Below are positions 1 through 9,513 of a DNA stretch of 64,000 nt, piece after piece. Position 1 is the first letter of the stretch, and every line of letters starts with the position of its first letter. Both the position numbers and the translations under genes were made by a program. The stretch is taken from assembly GCA_032164245.1 (NCBI GenBank), contig JAVMKO010000006.1, forward strand, positions 8,571,001 through 8,635,000, given 5' to 3'. Source of the DNA: Sternotherus odoratus (Eukaryota; Chordata; Testudines; Kinosternidae). The notes beneath the pieces were generated by a model. The model was given only the letters and a program-made list of their open reading frames with translations. It was not told where the DNA came from and did no database searches.

Positions 1-1
1 T

Positions 2-1063
2 CTGACTGAACTCCTAGACCGTGAACTGTACATAAATGGTCTACATTCACTCACCAGACGTGCTGCCCTACGTTGTCAAACCTGTGCAAAACATAATCCT
101 CGTGTAGGACCTCTTCGACCACCTGGAGTCCAGCATATAGGATATAGTCCGATGGAATCACTAGTTGTGGACTTCACTGAAATGCCAAAGTCTGGGAAAT
201 TCAAGTACTTGCTTGTAGCAGTTTGTACATATTCCGGCTGGGTTGAGGCATGGCCTACCACTAATGAAAAGGCTGAGCAGGTTACTAAGGCCCTGCTCCG
301 AGATGTAATCCCCCGATTTGGACTTCCATTACACATTGGAAGTGACAATGGTCCCGCTTTCGTTCACAGAGTCATCCGCTCTTTGTCAGTACTCCTAGGC
401 ATCACCTGGAAACTCCATTGTGCATACCATCCACAATCATCAGGAAAGGTTGAAAGGATGAATAGGACTTTAAAAGATGCCCTAGGTAAAATTTGCCAGG
501 AAACCGACCTATCATGGACTGTAGCCTTGCCCATGGTACTGCTTAGAGTTCGATGCACTCCCACACGATCCTTAAAGCTCTCACCCTATGAGCTAGTATT
601 TGGCCGACCACCGCTAGGGGTCCACCACTTGAAAGGGGATACTTACCTTCTGGGAAAGCAAGATCTTATTAGAGAAGTTCAGCTCCTAAGCAAAGTGTTA
701 ACTCAATTATCCACCTACGTTAGTGAGCTCAAGTTCCCTTTCCCCGTCACTGCTCTGCACCCTTTCTCCCCAGGAGATTCTGTATGGCTCAAGGATTGGA
801 AAACTAACCCCTTGGGACCTAAATGGAAGGGCCCTTATACTGTTCTCCTTACCACTCCCACTGCTGTTAAATTAGCCAGTGTTAAGCCATGGATTCATTA
901 TACCCGTGTCAAGTCTGATCACACATCGCCTCCACCCAACTGGCAGGTTTCTGTAAAGAGCTCCAACCCTCTGCAAATCGTCTTCCGCAAACCAGCCCAA
1001 CCACCTAGTCAGCAAGATGCTCAACCTACCTCTTGTGAGTCAGGTGACCAAGCACCACTCTGA
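2..1063 (+). CDS. pol: Endogenous retrovirus pol, integrase portion (5' end outside window)
   Basis: The frame is open from base 2 to the stop at 1061-1063, about 353 codons; the first ATG in it is at 152. Before that ATG the frame shows an integrase zinc-finger remnant: a GLHSLTRR stretch followed by a CxxC (RCQTCAKHN). The catalytic core has VVDFTEMP (Asp codon 170-172), GSDNGPAF (Asp 64 lines... residue 65 counted from the ATG) and SSGKVERMNR (Glu residue 101), giving the D,D-35-E spacing exactly. A GPY/F-type C-terminal domain follows (KWKGPYTVLLTTPTAVKL, then WIHYTRVKS), which is typical of gammaretrovirus-like integrases. The enzyme inserts retroviral DNA into chromosomes. No stop or frameshift is visible here. 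Only the integrase part of pol lies in the window, so nothing can be said about gag, protease or reverse transcriptase. Confidence 0.9.
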   Translation: MTELLDRELYINGLHSLTRRAALRCQTCAKHNPRVGPLRPPGVQHIGYSPMESLVVDFTEMPKSGKFKYLLVAVCTYSGWVEAWPTTNEKAEQVTKALLRDVIPRFGLPLHIGSDNGPAFVHRVIRSLSVLLGITWKLHCAYHPQSSGKVERMNRTLKDALGKICQETDLSWTVALPMVLLRVRCTPTRSLKLSPYELVFGRPPLGVHHLKGDTYLLGKQDLIREVQLLSKVLTQLSTYVSELKFPFPVTALHPFSPGDSVWLKDWKTNPLGPKWKGPYTVLLTTPTAVKLASVKPWIHYTRVKSDHTSPPPNWQVSVKSSNPLQIVFRKPAQPPSQQDAQPTSCESGDQAPL

Positions 1064-1397
1064 AAACCTGCACTACTGTATGAACATTTGTTATAATGTA
1101 TTCCTTAGAATATCTTGATCGCCTGTTGCCCCAAAACATTACTGTAATGTTTCTCAGGGAAAGGGGCAGAGGCGGGTTTGTTTAATGTGTGTAAAGTATA
1201 CTATTTTTAATATTTTTGTTTATAATAAGTTCTCTTGCTCAATCTTATCTTAATGTGTTATATATTCTGTATGTCTGAAAAGTAGTTTAGATCCTGTAAT
1301 CTGTTATGGTCCAACAGAATAATGTTAATGTTTAAAATTCATCAATAACTGGTAATAATGATGTTTAGAGTGTTGCTAGTTTACAATAACTAGCAAC

Positions 1398-1412
1398 AAG
1401 AAAAAGGAGGGA
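1398..1412 (+). promoter_or_regulatory. Polypurine tract of the ERV
   Basis: AAGAAAAAGGAGGGA directly precedes the TGTGAGGG that opens the LTR. In retroviruses this tract primes plus-strand DNA synthesis and fixes the U3 boundary. The adjacency to a TG...CA LTR supports the call. Confidence 0.8.
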
Positions 1413-1413
1413 A

Positions 1414-1963
1414 TGTGAGGGTTGAAGAAAGCAAATAATGATAAATGTTGATGCAGATATGTAAAGATCAAAATATAAGATCTCCATTAGGGAAAATGAT
1501 AGATAGTTATAGTTATTGTTTAATGTTAATGTGTATTTTAAAAAGGTTATGAAAATGTTTTGAATCAATCATGTAACAAATGGTTTTTGCACATTTATAC
1601 AGTCACTACCTCATCAAAAGTAATATGCTGCTATTGCATGTTCTGTGCACAAGCAATGCAACAATCCTGCAAAAAGGGCGCGAAATTCTGTCCAATCACG
1701 CTGTTCCTACCACGTGCCTGCCCCACGTGCATAGTCTAAATCTGCCTAGCAATATGGGATAGCCAATCATGTAACACATAAAGAAACTGCGTAGTTAACC
1801 AAGACTATAAAACTGTAAGTTAAGCGTGGTTGGTGTGGCAGTTTCTTCACGCTTTTGGGCGGCTGCCACCTCGGCCGAATAAACACGTTTTGTTTTGAGT
1901 CTCATTGGTCTCCTTGAACTTATTACTGGTCTCCCTCAATAGCCTAGCGAACATCCCGCTACA
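1414..1963 (+). repeat. ERV 3' LTR
   Basis: About 550 bp, opening TGTGAGGGTTG and closing CCCGCTACA, so it has the TG...CA ends expected of an LTR. A TATA box (TATAAAA, 1805-1811) and an AATAAA polyadenylation signal (1878-1883) lie about 70 bp apart, which places R and U5 in the last 130 bp. The partner 5' LTR is outside the window, so the age cannot be estimated from LTR divergence here. Confidence 0.85.
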
Positions 1964-1967
1964 GTAC

Positions 1968-2145
1968 TAGAATCTGACTTGGGAGACTAGTGTTCTATTC
2001 CTGCCTTGGCCACAGGGCGCCCTTGGCAAGTCACTGCCCCGCTTTGTGCTTCAGTTTCCCCATCTGTAAAATGGGGATAATGATACTGACCCCTTTGTAA
2101 AGTGCTTTGAGGTCTCCTGATGAGACGTTCTATATTAAAGCTGGG
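1968..2145 (+). repeat. MIR-like CORE-SINE
   Basis: Contains the hallmark MIR stretch: a CAAGTCACTG region, TTCAGTTTCCCCATCTGTAA, then AATGGGGATAATGATA and a TAAAGTGCTTTGAG 3' part. It directly follows the ERV LTR, so the provirus probably inserted beside or into this old SINE. Confidence 0.75.
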
Positions 2146-3841
2146 TTTTCTTATTATATAATAACAATAATTACAGTTTAACCAAAGCAGCTTTTAACAT
2201 TTTTGGACTGCAGTAATTAATTATAAATATCTTTTAAAGTAGCATATTTTGACAGAGGTTGTTTAGCAACATACATAACACATGAAACAAAAAAGGTCAT
2301 AAGTGATGCACTCAAGTGCTGATTTGCCTTATATTTCCAAAAAATCCATATATTCTTTGTTGTTATGAGACTCAGAAGTTTTGCCTAGATCCAGTCATTT
2401 GTTCTCATGTCATGGATAAAGAGCTGAAAGCACAATACGGCTGCTAATGGTATCTGCTTTAAATCCTACTTCAAGAAAACTTTCACCTCCCACACTTTCT
2501 AAACAAATAGATTTGCTTTCCTTTTGTCCCTTTTAATGTCTTACTTAGATTTCTCCAATGGTTAAATCACTGTCCTCAGTAAAAATGGGTGTCTGATTTC
2601 CATACTGAAATAATTCTTTACAGACAGCCACTTCTCAAAAGTCAGTCAGAGCCAACAGTATTACACTTCTGAACTATTTGGGTAAATGTAGTTTTATCTC
2701 AAATTTACCAAACTAATAGAAGATAAACGCAAAGGTCACTCCACAACACTGAGATTACAAATATGTCTGAGTTAGCTCCCTTCCCTGTATTTGGCTCTAG
2801 TTAAATTATTTCATTAGCCGCCCCCCTTCTTAATTGGTCACTTATGTTTAAAGAGTAAGCCAAAGTATCTCATGTGCGGCATAATAGCTAAACAAACCCT
2901 CCAATAAACAGCAAACACCAGCTGATATACTTAAAGAGACAGATCTATGCTCCAGTCTCAACTGCGGGCCTGGGAAAACCATTAACTTAATGACCGCGTT
3001 TTTAATTTGATACACTGTGTTTAATGTGAAATGTATGTGAGTTTCAGAGGATTTGTTGGCTTAGTTGCAGGGAATGACTGTAATCCCAGTGGGTTTTCAG
3101 GGCTGGAGTGCAGTTGCTGTTGTTTCTTGATGGGTGTCTGAGAGAGGAGACAGGAGAATGCGGAGAATTCAGCCAAATTAAGTCCTGCAAAATAGCTCTT
3201 TGATTAGATTGGAACAAGCTTCGTTTATCCCTGTGTGTGTTAGATTTGGGCTGTTGTTAACTAAGGGCTGCAAGCATATATAAAGTTGCTCTCCTGGCCT
3301 GGCGCTTCTCCAGGTACCGGGTTGATTGCCTGCTTCTCTGAGGTAAACCACAACATGACCCTCCTGTAGCTCCCTGCCTTGACTACTAGGGAGTTTCAAT
3401 GTCATTCGTTCAGATAATGTAGGTAGATCAGACCCTGGATCACATAACTAGCATTCCACAGACATGTGGCTTTGGGGTTGATTAGGATTGTTGAGCCAAC
3501 CCTCTTTCTTGTTAATTTTCCTAATACTCTGCCGATCTCCTTAGGTCAGTGTAAAGGGAACAGCTGCGTGGAGGTGTACAGATGGTCAGTCGCCTACGGG
3601 GTTCCCACTCTCGCTGATCTGGGCTTCTTCCCAGCCTACAATGCAGGATGCTTGTTCACAAGCAGATGTCCATTGAGCCATGTATCCTCTTTTTTTGCAA
3701 TTCAGCTGTGCTGGGATCCTAAAAGCTACAGCATGTCTGGGTGGCACAAGGAGAGCGCTAGGAGTAGGGACGTATAGGCTTTGCATGGCTCACAATGAAA
3801 GGCAATGGTAAAGGGCACAGTTAGGGATGGTCCCTGTATCC
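2146..3841. other. No gene recognised; AT-rich unique sequence
   Basis: No repeat family or long frame is recognised. The 2800-3030 part looks unlike decayed repeat DNA (few CpG, several TTTAAT, ATTAAC and TTTAAAG words). A TATA-like word (ATATATAAAG, about 3277) and splice-like words follow at 3338-3345 and 3535-3545; see the findings. A 103-codon frame at 3466-3777 is within chance length. Confidence 0.4.
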
Positions 3842-4000
3842 GAGTGTAACACCGACAGAGCCTGGTCATCCGCAGGTAGGATCAAACCTGGGACCTCTGA
3901 AGAGAAATGCATGAGCCGCTGCTGCATGAGCCCTTAGCTAAGGCTGTAGCAGACTCCTCAATCTCTATGTGGTCCCAATGCCACTAGAGGGGACAGAGCA
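3842..4000 (-). repeat. tRNA-derived SINE, minus strand
   Basis: Read on the minus strand it has a B-box-like GGTTTGATCC preceded by AGGTCCCA, an A-box region (TTAGCTAAGGGCTCATGCAG), and a tail reading GATGACCAGGCTCTGTCGG. The leader CTAGTGGCATTGGGACCAC matches the leader of the plus-strand copy at 49098-49265, so the two are one family. Such SINEs are transcribed by RNA polymerase III from the internal A and B boxes and are mobilised by a partner LINE. Confidence 0.7.
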
Positions 4001-4614
4001 CCACACCCAGGAGGTGTGTGGGGTACACAAACACCCTTGTTGCTTTGTGAGCATTTGCAGACAGAACCCGAATCCAGATTTTGAAAATGGACCCTGGATA
4101 GGCTGGGGGAAATGCCCCGCTAAAACGCTTGAAATTTGGGCCTTAGAATCTAGCTGCTTGCCTCTAGAATCTGCTGTGGCCCAGTATGCTGCTTCTGTCA
4201 GCATACAAGGGGGCTTCCCTGGGCAGCACAGGGCCCCAAAGAACAGCTTACACTGCTGCCTGACCGCTTGCAGTCCCTATTGAGTCACGCAGGAGATGAG
4301 GTTGGAAGGGGCCTCTCAGGGGAGGAAGGAGTTGTGGCTGGAACACATTGTGCTCTGGTTGTGCTGGGACTCCGGAATAGTCCATAGGAAGCCATTGCAA
4401 CAAAGCAATCCCCGAGGCTGCTCTAAGTTACACTGATGACAGCTGTGGTCCCTGGCTAGCTAAAGAATACAGGGGCTGCTCAGCCACTCCTGTACCCTTT
4501 CCACCACAAGTCCTGCTCAGAGCCCAAACCTAGAAACTATTTTTTATAACTTGAGCCTATCTCTAGTTACAGTATAGGTCCCATAATGGTCCGCACTGGA
4601 ACATGTAATAGTAG
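4001..4614. other. No gene recognised
   Basis: Mixed-composition sequence with only short frames (104 and 79 codons on opposite strands of the same segment, 3965-4283). No domain, repeat or RNA gene recognised. Confidence 0.4.
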
Positions 4615-4770
4615 GGGCAGTATGGTCCAGCGGATAGGGCAGGCCCAGAATTCATGAGCCCAGAGTTGTACTCTTGGCTTTGAAGCTGACTTGCTTGACC
4701 TTGGGTAAATCTATCTCCCTGTGCCTCTGTTTAACCCATCTGTAAAATGGGCTTATGATGACCCTCACTT
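4615..4770 (+). repeat. MIR-like SINE
   Basis: Begins GGGCAGTATGGTCCAGCGGA and continues through CTTGACCTTGGGTAAATC, GTGCCTCTGTTTAACCC and CATCTGTAAAATGGGCTTA, the standard MIR order in plus orientation. Confidence 0.75.
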
Positions 4771-4987
4771 GCATTCCGTTCACAATTGGCTCCATGCAAC
4801 ATTGCCAACCCCAAGTGTTTTTTAGCTCTATAGCCAAGAGGTCTAGAAACTTTTTTTAAATGAAAACTGAGATTTTCCCCTAACCAACTGACTTCAGGAG
4901 ATGGGGCTTTTAAGAAAAAACACCACGTGTTGTGATAAAATTGCAAGTTGACAACCCAGTGTGTGATCTTGTGCACGTCACTTAACT

Positions 4988-5696
4988 CAGTGGCTCTCAG
5001 TCTTTCCAAACTACTGTGCCCCTTTTAGGAGTCTGATTTGTCTTGCGTACCCCAAGTTTCACCTCACTTAAAAACTACTTGCTTACAAAATCAGACATAA
5101 AAATACAAAAGTGTCACAGCCACACTAGTACTGAACAATTGCTTCCTTCCTCCTTTTTACCATAGAATTATAAAATAAATCAATGGGAATATAAATACAG
5201 TAGACTCGCGATTATCCAGGATTGGATTAACCAGGATGTGGATTAACCAGGATGTAAAAAAAAAATATGCGCACCTCATAGGGCCAGCTCTGGCTTTGTT
5301 GCCACCCCAACCACACACACAAAAACCCCCACTAGGGCACAGGGCAGCCAGTGAACCAACACCCCCTCCCCCCAGCGCAGGATGGCTGGTGAACCAACCC
5401 CCTCTCCCCATATTTCCTATGGATGGTGATTATCCGGGATTTTATTAACCAGAATTAAGTTTTTCCCTATCATCCTGGATAACCGACAGCCTACTGTATT
5501 GTACTTACATTTCAGTGTATAGCATATAGAGCAATATAAACAAATGACTGTATGAATTTTTAGTTCGTTCTGACTTAGCTAGTGCTTTTTATGTAGCCTG
5601 TTGTAAAACTAGGCAAATATCTAGATGAATTTATGTACCCCCTGGAAGACTTCTGCGTACCTTCAGGTGTACATGAACCCTGGTTCTGAACCACTA
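4988..5696. mobile_element. hAT (Charlie-like) MITE with 8-bp target duplication
   Basis: Ends read CAGTGGCTCTCAG and, inverted, CTGAACCACTA, a degenerate version of the CAGTGGTTCTCAAC termini of hAT-Charlie elements. Flanks are ACTTAACT (4980-4987) and ACTTAACC (5697-5704), 7 of 8 bases equal, the target-site length expected for hAT. No transposase is encoded. The interior is split at 5196-5498 by a second transposon, so the element itself is about 410 bp. Confidence 0.8.
5198..5496. mobile_element. Tigger/pogo-like MITE inserted in the hAT element
   Basis: Terminal inverted repeats CAGTAGACTCGCGATTATCC and, from the other end, CAGTAGGCTGTCGGTTATCC match at 16 of 20 positions. Both ends are flanked by TA (5196-5197 and 5497-5498), the Tc1/mariner-pogo target. 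The interior repeats GGATTAACCAGGATG-type words and carries a C-rich stretch (5300-5400). It is non-coding; it would have depended on a transposase supplied elsewhere. Confidence 0.8.
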
Positions 5697-5860
5697 ACTT
5701 AACCATTGTCCATCTTAGCTTCTCCACCTGTAAACTGAAGTAAATGCCACGTATCCACCTTAGTGTAATGTACAGTGCTTGGAGATCTATGCCCCATAAG
5801 GGCTAAGTATTTTTATTAACTATTATTCTATACATATTTTGGGGGAACACACCTCACATA

Positions 5861-8125
5861 TATATGACTTAAGTTGTTTCAGGACTTTTTCCTTAACTTA
5901 AAGTTAAGCACATGCTTAAGTGTTTTCCTGAATCTGGGCCTTAAAGAGGAATATTTCAGACATGAGATTCTATTCTGTTTTTTCTCCGATTCTGTACAAC
6001 AGGCAAAGATTTTATGTTTTCTCTGTCATCATTCGTGTTTAAAACAAATATGTATATATTGTTTTGATATAACATTTCGTACAGTGGGCCAATTTAGTCT
6101 GGGTATTTTGTCGTTCGGCTTTGCCCCAAATATAAAAGTAATGTGCTTATAAAATCAAGTCTTTGTAGATGCTTTGTAAAACTGCTTTGTGCACTAGCGC
6201 TGAGGAGTTTCTTGAAATCCCATCTTTCTTCTATTAGTGGGTAGAGGTTTTTAAAAATAAGAATAATGCTTAATTGTTTCATCTGACATGAATGAGAAAC
6301 AGCAGCCAAAGCTGAAATAAAAGTCTCTTTTTAGGAGCTGAAAAGAAGATAGAAGTTAAAATATGCAACCACGTTGCAGAGCAAGAAAAATGTGAGCTCT
6401 ATCAAAATTAACTAGGGAGAGCTGTTCTTCGTATCCACCATACAGCAGAGGTGATAAACTCCTATAGCTTCTATTGAAAGGATATTTTATTTTGGCTAAG
6501 ACTTCCACAGACTTGAACAATTACTCCACTGCAGTGTTTCTCACAGAGTAGGTTACTGCTCCCTGAGGGGCACAAAGCAGTAGCCAGGGGCCCAAACAGA
6601 GCTCTCAATTGTTCTCTAGTCTCAGCTTTCATTAAAAATAAAATAAAGTATCTAGTTCTTTTGTTGAGAAGAAAACCTTCAAAGCCTGAGGCCTGGTCCA
6701 CACTTGGAAGGCTATGCTGGTATTGCTACACTGGTGTAATATCCTAGCAAAGTGCTCCTAGTATGGAGGCAGCTCATTCTGGCAAAAGCCCTCCACAGTG
6801 GCATACTCCAGGATCATATGTGGTGGTCACCAGGTATGACAGTCACGAGTTACATCTTGGCACACCCCTGACTCACACAGCCATGCAAAAAAAGTTTGTG
6901 GTGTAGCCTTGACCTGAGTTTGTAGAGAGCCTGAAACAAAAGCTCTGACGTTTGAACTTTCCCATTCCCTTCAATGGGTGCTAACTCAGATTTCAGGAAT
7001 ATCGCTTTAAAGGTCAGCATTGTTCACCATTTCTCTGCATACCAAAGTGGGGGAGAGAGGAGGATTTACAGCTTGGAGATCCCTACCTGGGAGGGGTGGA
7101 GGGGAAGGAAGATGTCTTAATTAATATGTGTTGGGCCTTTAACAACATGTTGCAGGGTTGCAGAGCAGTGACTGTTTTTATTTCCCTGAAGGGGAGGAGG
7201 ATTGAAGAGATACAGTCCTCCCCCCCAAGCTCCCTGGTTTGCTGGGGAAGTGAGTGGACTACACCACTAACCCCATTGACTTCATTGGGTATTGGATTGG
7301 GCCGTTGCCCTTTTAAGAAGGTCTACAGGCCCTAAAGTCACCAATAAGGATCTTACCGTTGCACAGGTGTTCAGGAGCTTGGAGGGGAGGGTACAGGGAG
7401 CCCACCTTTCCCTCGCGTGCCCTGAGCAAAGACCAGGATCCTTAACGTAGCTAGAGTTTACCCAAGATGGTCCTTAGGGCCTGATCCTCTGTGCGTCCAG
7501 GAGAGGCCCCTTAGTGTGGCCCAGAAAAGGAGGAAACCCCAATCCTGCCGGTGGGGACTGGGCCCAAAGTGATGGGAAAAAACCTGCAGCTCTGAGGGGA
7601 GAAAAGCTAACTTTTATTTTGCCCTTGCCAGGGCTGACCCAAGCAGCCTGGCTGTTTATACATCCGCTGGGTTAAATGAGTATGATTATCACTTTACTAA
7701 CGTGGAGATTTTCCTGTGCTGCCTCTTAAAGAAGGCAGTTACTGTATCTATGGCCAGCATATTCACTGACACCATTTAATTAAAGCCTAATTTATCTGTG
7801 AATGAAAATATTTAAAATTGCTGTGCAGTACTTTATTTCATTCAGTTACTGCAAATCGCCCTTCGTTTCCTCCGTTGGCCAAGTGACTGCTCTATAATGT
7901 TCAGGGCCCAGTGCGTCAGACCCAAGGCTCACGACCCCTACACTGCTCCAGCTTACAAAATGTCTGAGTTTGGGGGCGGATGTGGGGGTTGGAGGGACAA
8001 TTAAGTCTTTCTACTCAAAGCAGCTTGTATGGTGAGCTAGTGGGTTTTCTCAAACTGGGAGCCAGATTCTTCAAAAGAGCTGGGCCCTCACAATTAGGAA
8101 CAGATTTTTTTTTTGGAAAGAAAAC
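5861..8125. other. Mostly unrecognised sequence with faint repeat fragments
   Basis: AT-rich from 5861 to 6480, mixed after that. The stretch 5875-5940 has AAGTTAAGCACATGCTTAAG and GAATCTGGGCC, words also found at 10510-10650, so both may be pieces of one old repeat. 6686-6760 begins GGCCTGGTCCACACTTGG, resembling the end of Harbinger-type MITEs. Frames are short (at most 92 codons before 7980). No exon recognised. Confidence 0.35.
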
Positions 8126-8460
8126 TCCCCCTGAAAAAAAGCTGGACTGGCTAGATACCTCTGGAGTGGAGAACAGTTCCCAGCTGCCTGCCCCACCGGG
8201 AGGCCCCGCCGTGGACACCACATTGTCTTCGTCTAACTCCACCTCTTCATCAATGACTTCATCCTCCATAGCTCTTTCCGCCACCTCCACGCCTTCTGAA
8301 GTATCATGGGGCTCTTGGTGGTGGAGGTGGGATCGCTGCTGAGGATAGCGTCCAGCTCCTTGTAGAACCAGCAGGTCTTAGGTGAAGCACCGGAGTGGCG
8401 GTTTGGCTCCCTCGCCTTATGGTACGTCTGCCTCAGCTCCGTTATCTTCGGGTGGTTGTT
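8126..8460 (-). pseudogene. Myb/SANT-like Harbinger protein fragment, frameshifted
   Basis: Starting at 8460 on the minus strand, the frame reads ITELRQTYHKAREPNRHSG and KTCWFYKELDAILSSDPT, the end of the Myb/SANT-like DNA-binding domain and its conserved WFYKELDAIL helix. Near 8303 the frame shifts by one base, consistent with a single-base deletion in SPM/DTSEG. It continues as an acidic linker (DEVIDEEVELDED) and ends in ELFSTPEVSSQS. In autonomous Harbinger elements this protein binds the transposon ends and helps import the transposase. This copy cannot make a full protein. Confidence 0.75.
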
Positions 8461-8757
8461 TGCCTGGCTGCAGGGCAGTAGAGTTCAAACTGCTGACCAG
8501 AGCGGTCAGGATGGGCATTGTGGGACACCTTCTGGAGGCCAATTAAAATGATAAAATCAAGTGTGATGTTTACACTGGCACTTTGTCGACAAAAAGTTTG
8601 CATAGAAAACCCCATTGTCTCTTGTTGAGGTGGTTTTATTTTGTCGCCAAAACAGGGTGTTATGGATGCGAAAAGTCGCACCATAGTGTGAAATCCACTG
8701 TTTTGTCCACAAAAGCTTCCTTTTGTCAACAAAATTCCATAGTGTAGACTAGGCCTC
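8126..8757 (-). mobile_element. Harbinger (PIF)-type element, internally deleted
   Basis: The minus strand carries the C-terminal half of a Myb-like Harbinger protein (8126-8460), joined directly to a terminal non-coding region containing GATGGGCATTGTGGGACACC (8511-8530) and ending at TAGTGTAGACTAGGCCT (8738-8754). Such termini are typical of turtle Harbinger copies. The N-terminal half of the Myb frame and the DDE transposase are absent. Confidence 0.65.
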
Positions 8758-9371
8758 AACATCACAATGGGAGCTGCTGGACACTGGCTTGAAAATCTGG
8801 CTTTTATTTAAATGCCTAAATGGGCAGTGAGTTCTTTGGGAAATCTGGTCCCAAGGTTCGGGGCTGAGTCTTTGAAAATCTGCCCCATATTAATATAGGA
8901 TCAACAGTCACCAAAAGTATATAACTTAGAGGAGTTAGGGTGGTTAAAAGAATCCCATTTCCAGAAACCAACCCAAACTATGCAGAATTCAGAAACAACA
9001 TGAAACATAATGGAGCATGGGGTGAAATCCTGGACCCACTGAAGTTCCTGGTTACATTACCATGGACTGCGGTGACTTGTTGTGTCTGATGAGGTCATTC
9101 AAGAGTTAAACTAAGCAGCTGGTTGCAGCAAAGGATAAATTACAGCAGAAAACTGCCCTGTTAATAAAGTTACATTGTGCACAGTAAGTTTATGTTCAAA
9201 AGAATTCCTTGTATTTTGAGCAACAGAAGCTAAACAACTCAAGTAATTGTGGTTAGCGATGCCAGCTTGGAATACATTTGGGCAGAAAGAACAGTCCCTG
9301 CTAGCCAAGGGTAGATAATTTACTGAACAGTCTTGCTAAACAGTCTCAAGAAATATGCCTGATTTATATGT
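8758..9371. other. No gene recognised
   Basis: Contains phrases such as GAAATCTGGTCCCAAGG and TTTGAAAATCTGCCCC (8840-8885), which recur in old dispersed turtle repeats, but no element ends can be drawn. A 65-codon minus frame (9111-9308) is within chance. Confidence 0.3.
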
Positions 9372-9513
9372 GTTAGATCTTGGCTTGACTCAGGATCCGG
9401 GGACCCTGGGTCTGAGCCCTGGATTAGCGTGATTTGTGTGTAGATGGAAGTGGGGGTTCGGCTTGAACCTGAGTTTGAACCCTGGGCTTACATTGCAGTG
9501 TAGACATACCCTA
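9372..9513. repeat. MITE fragment (same family as 28033-28248)
   Basis: Contains the GACTCAGG, GAGCCCTGG and CGGCTTGAACCTGAG words and ends TTGCAGTGTAGACATACCC, the same terminus as the complete copy at 28033-28248. The other terminus is not visible, so this copy is truncated. Confidence 0.55.

Larger units (their letters stand above)
1..1963 (+). mobile_element. Class I (gammaretrovirus-like) ERV, 3' part, env-less
   Basis: The order is integrase, about 350 bp of non-coding AT-rich sequence, a polypurine tract (1398-1412) and a 3' LTR. In a complete class I provirus the env gene lies between pol and the polypurine tract. Here only 1064-1413 is left, far too short for env, so env has been deleted or was never present in this lineage. 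A 34-codon frame starting at the ATG at 1017 overlaps the end of pol and stops near 1119. Its position would suit the start of env, but no env similarity is visible. The 5' half is outside the window, so the target duplication cannot be confirmed; the bases after the LTR read GTACT. Confidence 0.88.
4925..5860 (+). repeat. MIR/CORE-SINE split by a hAT element
   Basis: The 5' part ends GTGCACGTCACTTAACT at 4987. The sequence resumes at 5705 as CATTGTCCATCTTAGCTTCTC, then CACCTGTAAACTGAAG and a TACAGTGCTTGGAGAT 3' part. Joining the flanks across 4988-5704 restores a continuous MIR-like order, so the DNA element between them is a later insertion. Confidence 0.65.

Noticed and set aside
152..1063. 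Host gene derived from a retroviral integrase
   Set aside because: It is followed by a polypurine tract and LTR in proviral order, so an ordinary ERV explains it; domestication would need evidence of selection.
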